From: CBDFLD01 sp965249005
GTDB lineage: Bacteria > Acidobacteriota > UBA6911
Assembly (NCBI GenBank): GCA_965249005.1
Contig: CBDFLD010000020.1
Span: 558,001-622,000 of the forward strand
Direction: 5' to 3'
DNA: 64,000 bases
The notes under the pieces were generated by a model. That model saw only the letters and a list, made by a program, of their open reading frames with translations, was not told where the DNA came from and did no database searches. Made by a program: the position numbers and the translations under genes. Below, piece after piece: positions 61,765 to 64,000 of the stretch (its first letter is position 1; each line of letters opens with the position of its first letter).

Positions 61765-64000
61765 ATGCTTAAAAGAATATCCATAATGCTGTCTTCGATT
61801 CTTGTACTTCTGCTGGTTGCCCTGGCGGTGACGCATTCCACCCCACTGCGAGAGACAGAACAAGAGAGCAGCCCTGACGGCCGAGAGAAAGCCCAGCAGG
61901 CTCCCGAAGCGCCCGTCACCTACGAGGTGGGACGCGAGGCCGAAGCCGAGCGGCTTCAGGAGGTCCCCTTCTTTCGGGCGATGCGTCGACCCGGTGATCC
62001 CGTACCGGAACCTTCGATCGATCCACGAATAGCGGACCTTCTTCGGATGACGGAAAACAATCGAAGTGACGATTATCCCTTCATCGCTTCGAACCCACGG
62101 AATCGCAGTGAGGTCTATGCAGTGTGGGTTTCCTTTGCGGGGGAGCAGGATCAACTCCGGTTGGCCGCTCATCGACCCGAGATCAAGACCTGGGGTCCAT
62201 GGAACCCGGTACCGGGTGTCACTGGCGACGTTTGGGCTCCCGTCCTCGCCTTCGACGGCAAAGATCGACTCTGGGTAATCTGGTCGCAACGAGACGGCGC
62301 CAACTTTGATCTCTACGGCCGGTGGTTCGACGGCAGTCATTGGGGATCGTTGCAGCGGTTGACCCATTCGCCGGAAAGCGATTTCAATCATCGGGTGGTC
62401 TCGGGCCGCGACGGTCAGATCCACGTGGTCTGGCAAGGATTCCGTCACGGACAATCCGATATCTTTTACATGAAGGGGGGGGCAGGCGAGTTCGCGGAAT
62501 CCTGGTCCGATCCGGTAAAGCTTTCGGTCTCCGAGAGCAACGACTGGGCCCCCGCGATTGCCGTCGGATCTGGCGGGACTGTCTTCATCGTCTGGGACAC
62601 GTACGACCGCGGCAACTACGATGTCGTCAGCATCAGAAGCCGTGAGAATTCCTGGTCTTCCATCCGAGAGATTGCAACGACGCCTCGCTTTGAAGCCGAC
62701 GCCAGCGTGACTGTGGACAGCCGCGGACGGGCATGGGTTGCCTACAGCGTCGGACCCATGAACTGGGCAAAAGATCAAGGAGCGACAATTCCGCGCGACC
62801 AAGCGCCGGGCGTCACCATGCTGGGGGATCGCCAAACCGAAGTCGTCTGCCTCGACGGAGATCGTGTCTGGATGCCGGAGACACGACTCGAGACCGTGTT
62901 GTCGCCTTCGGACTCCACGGACCCTTCGGTTCCTGCGTTGCTGAACCGGGCCCAGCTGGTTTCCGGCGACAGGGGCCAAGTCCATCTGCTCTTTCATCAG
63001 AGGCACGGGCGCACGCGGCGCGCTCAATACTGGAGAAGCTGGATCACGACCATGACCGATCAGGGCTGGGCGAAACCTGCGACCCTTCCGTTCAGCCGCG
63101 GGCGGTCGAGCATGCGGGCCGCGGCCACTCCGGCCGGCGACGGCGCGTTGTGGTTCGCGTGGCCGGGCAACAACCACCCCACCACCGCTGTCTTTTTCAA
63201 GTCACTCGACGAGTCGGTGATCGAAAACGTCTTCACCGCACGGTACCGGCCGGATTCATCCCGGGCCGCGGAGAAGCTGATTCCCTATACGATCCCGCAC
63301 TACGCCAGGCGCCCCGCGGGGCATCGGGACGAAAGAGGCAGGGTAGCGCGAATCCGAGCCTACAAGGTTTCTCACCAAGGAAGAGCACTCCATATCCTGA
63401 GGGGAGAGCTTCACCGGCACACGGAGTTCTCGATGGATGGGCAATCCTTTCCCGATGGATCGGCGCTCGATTACTACCGCTACATGCTCGACGCCGCCTC
63501 GCTCGATTTCGGCGCCATGACCGATCATCAGGCCGGGAGCCGGCGCGAGTATTGGTGGTGGTTGAGTCAGAAGCTGGAAGACATTTTTTTGGCGCCGTCG
63601 CGCTACGTCTCGCTGTTTGCCTACGAGCGTTCGATCATGTTTCCCTTCGGCCATCGCAACGTCGTCTATGCGGAGCGAGGGCACAGAGCCTGGCCGCTGC
63701 TTCAAGACAAGGACTTCGCGTTTCGGACTCATATCGGCGGGCGCTCCGTGCTGGAGGGAGATACGAACGTGCTCTTCGAGGAGGTCGGACGGCATGGCGG
63801 GATCACGATCCCGCACACGACCGCCACGCAAGGAGGAGGAACCAACTGGAGCTACCACGACCCGAAGGTCGAGACCTTGGTCGAGATCTTTCAAGGGGCG
63901 CGCAACTCATCCGAGCACGAGGGCGCTCCGCTGGATTATCCGCAGGTCTCCGAATCCACACCCATCCAGCAGCGCAACAACAACGCGGTACGCAAAGAAG
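61765..64000 (+). CDS. Secreted beta-propeller + PHP-type metallohydrolase, paralogue of 22663, cut by window edge
   Basis: 745 residues are inside the window; the gene continues past it. Signal peptide from ATG 61765 (MLKRISIMLSSILVLLLVALAV), with GGAG nine bases upstream. Propeller-like repeats: DGKDRLWVIWSQRDGANFDL, GRDGQIHVVWQGFRHGQSDI, GSGGTVFIVWDTYDRGNYD, VDSRGRAWVAYSVG. From about residue 550 comes the PHP-like domain: RGELHRHTEFSMDGQ, GAMTDHQAGS, TIPHTTATQGGGTNW. Domain order is the same as in the protein at 22663-25770. Antisense open frames here are shadows. Substrate unknown. Confidence 0.8.
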   Translation, partial: MLKRISIMLSSILVLLLVALAVTHSTPLRETEQESSPDGREKAQQAPEAPVTYEVGREAEAERLQEVPFFRAMRRPGDPVPEPSIDPRIADLLRMTENNRSDDYPFIASNPRNRSEVYAVWVSFAGEQDQLRLAAHRPEIKTWGPWNPVPGVTGDVWAPVLAFDGKDRLWVIWSQRDGANFDLYGRWFDGSHWGSLQRLTHSPESDFNHRVVSGRDGQIHVVWQGFRHGQSDIFYMKGGAGEFAESWSDPVKLSVSESNDWAPAIAVGSGGTVFIVWDTYDRGNYDVVSIRSRENSWSSIREIATTPRFEADASVTVDSRGRAWVAYSVGPMNWAKDQGATIPRDQAPGVTMLGDRQTEVVCLDGDRVWMPETRLETVLSPSDSTDPSVPALLNRAQLVSGDRGQVHLLFHQRHGRTRRAQYWRSWITTMTDQGWAKPATLPFSRGRSSMRAAATPAGDGALWFAWPGNNHPTTAVFFKSLDESVIENVFTARYRPDSSRAAEKLIPYTIPHYARRPAGHRDERGRVARIRAYKVSHQGRALHILRGELHRHTEFSMDGQSFPDGSALDYYRYMLDAASLDFGAMTDHQAGSRREYWWWLSQKLEDIFLAPSRYVSLFAYERSIMFPFGHRNVVYAERGHRAWPLLQDKDFAFRTHIGGRSVLEGDTNVLFEEVGRHGGITIPHTTATQGGGTNWSYHDPKVETLVEIFQGARNSSEHEGAPLDYPQVSESTPIQQRNNNAVRKE

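Noticed and set aside
61726..63177. 483-codon minus-strand open frame at the right edge
   Set aside because: The plus strand encodes a propeller-PHP protein homologous to the one at 22663; the antisense frame has no motifs.

Overview
This window looks like the chromosome of a Gram-negative polymer-degrading heterotroph with fairly high GC. It is packed with secreted hydrolases: four more or less complete sulfatases plus one cut by the left edge, four PHP/DUF3604-type metallohydrolases, a GH116-like glucosylceramidase, a heparinase II/III-like lyase, a GH43-like propeller protein, a ThuA-DUF1080 protein and a PQQ dehydrogenase. Many carry lipoprotein or Tat signals. An ECF sigma factor lies beside a zinc-ribbon Ser/Thr kinase, and repeats are dispersed throughout. 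This style fits Acidobacteriota, Verrucomicrobiota/Planctomycetota or Latescibacterota-like lineages. No marker gene here settles the phylum, so that is inference. The only RNA gene found is tRNA-Ser(UGA).

Layout. 0-9.7 kb: partial sulfatase, DinB protein, DUF3604 protein, PQQ dehydrogenase, tRNA-Ser, ThuA-DUF1080 protein, then an IS1380-type element next to the stump of an amidohydrolase gene. 9.7-16.2 kb: two large secreted proteins of unknown role, a sulfotransferase remnant and a secreted kinase-fold protein. 16.7-20.1 kb: a MazEF-type toxin-antitoxin pair with its own promoter/operator, then a three-gene sugar operon (OMP-decarboxylase-like enzyme, zinc dehydrogenase, TIM-barrel isomerase). 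20.1-22.4 kb: a sulfatase and, overlapping it, an AhpD-like gene with an in-frame UGA that reads as selenocysteine. 22.4-37.4 kb: a block bounded by an inverted pair of about 135-bp repeats. It holds a propeller-PHP protein, two sulfatases (one frameshifted), an HtrA protease, an Ldh2-type dehydrogenase, a class C serine hydrolase, a CehA/McbA-like protein and an amidase. 37.4-43.8 kb: thiolase, SMP-30-like protein, FucI/AraA-like isomerase, ECF sigma factor and membrane kinase. 44-50.3 kb: a complete sugar ABC importer followed by the GH116 enzyme. 50.4-52.7 kb: Phd/ParE-type toxin-antitoxin pair, a decayed NTTG-repeat protein and an HNH endonuclease. 53.1-64 kb: sulfatase, Tat-exported enolase-superfamily dehydratase, a minus-strand operon (ribulokinase, heparinase-like lyase, GH43-like protein, broken amidohydrolase) and a second propeller-PHP gene running off the right edge.

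How it may work together (inference): exported sulfatases, lyases and glycosidases would desulfate and cut sulfated or acidic glycans or glycolipids. The ABC importer would take up released sugar, and the kinase, isomerase, dehydrogenase and dehydratase genes would feed it into central metabolism.

The strongest unusual observation is the AhpD-like gene at 21598-22434. Its UGA replaces the second cysteine of the CxxC redox motif, the active-site Glu and His keep AhpD spacing, and a SECIS-like hairpin follows. Four gene remnants, one frameshifted gene and several dispersed hairpin/REP repeat families point to active genome turnover.
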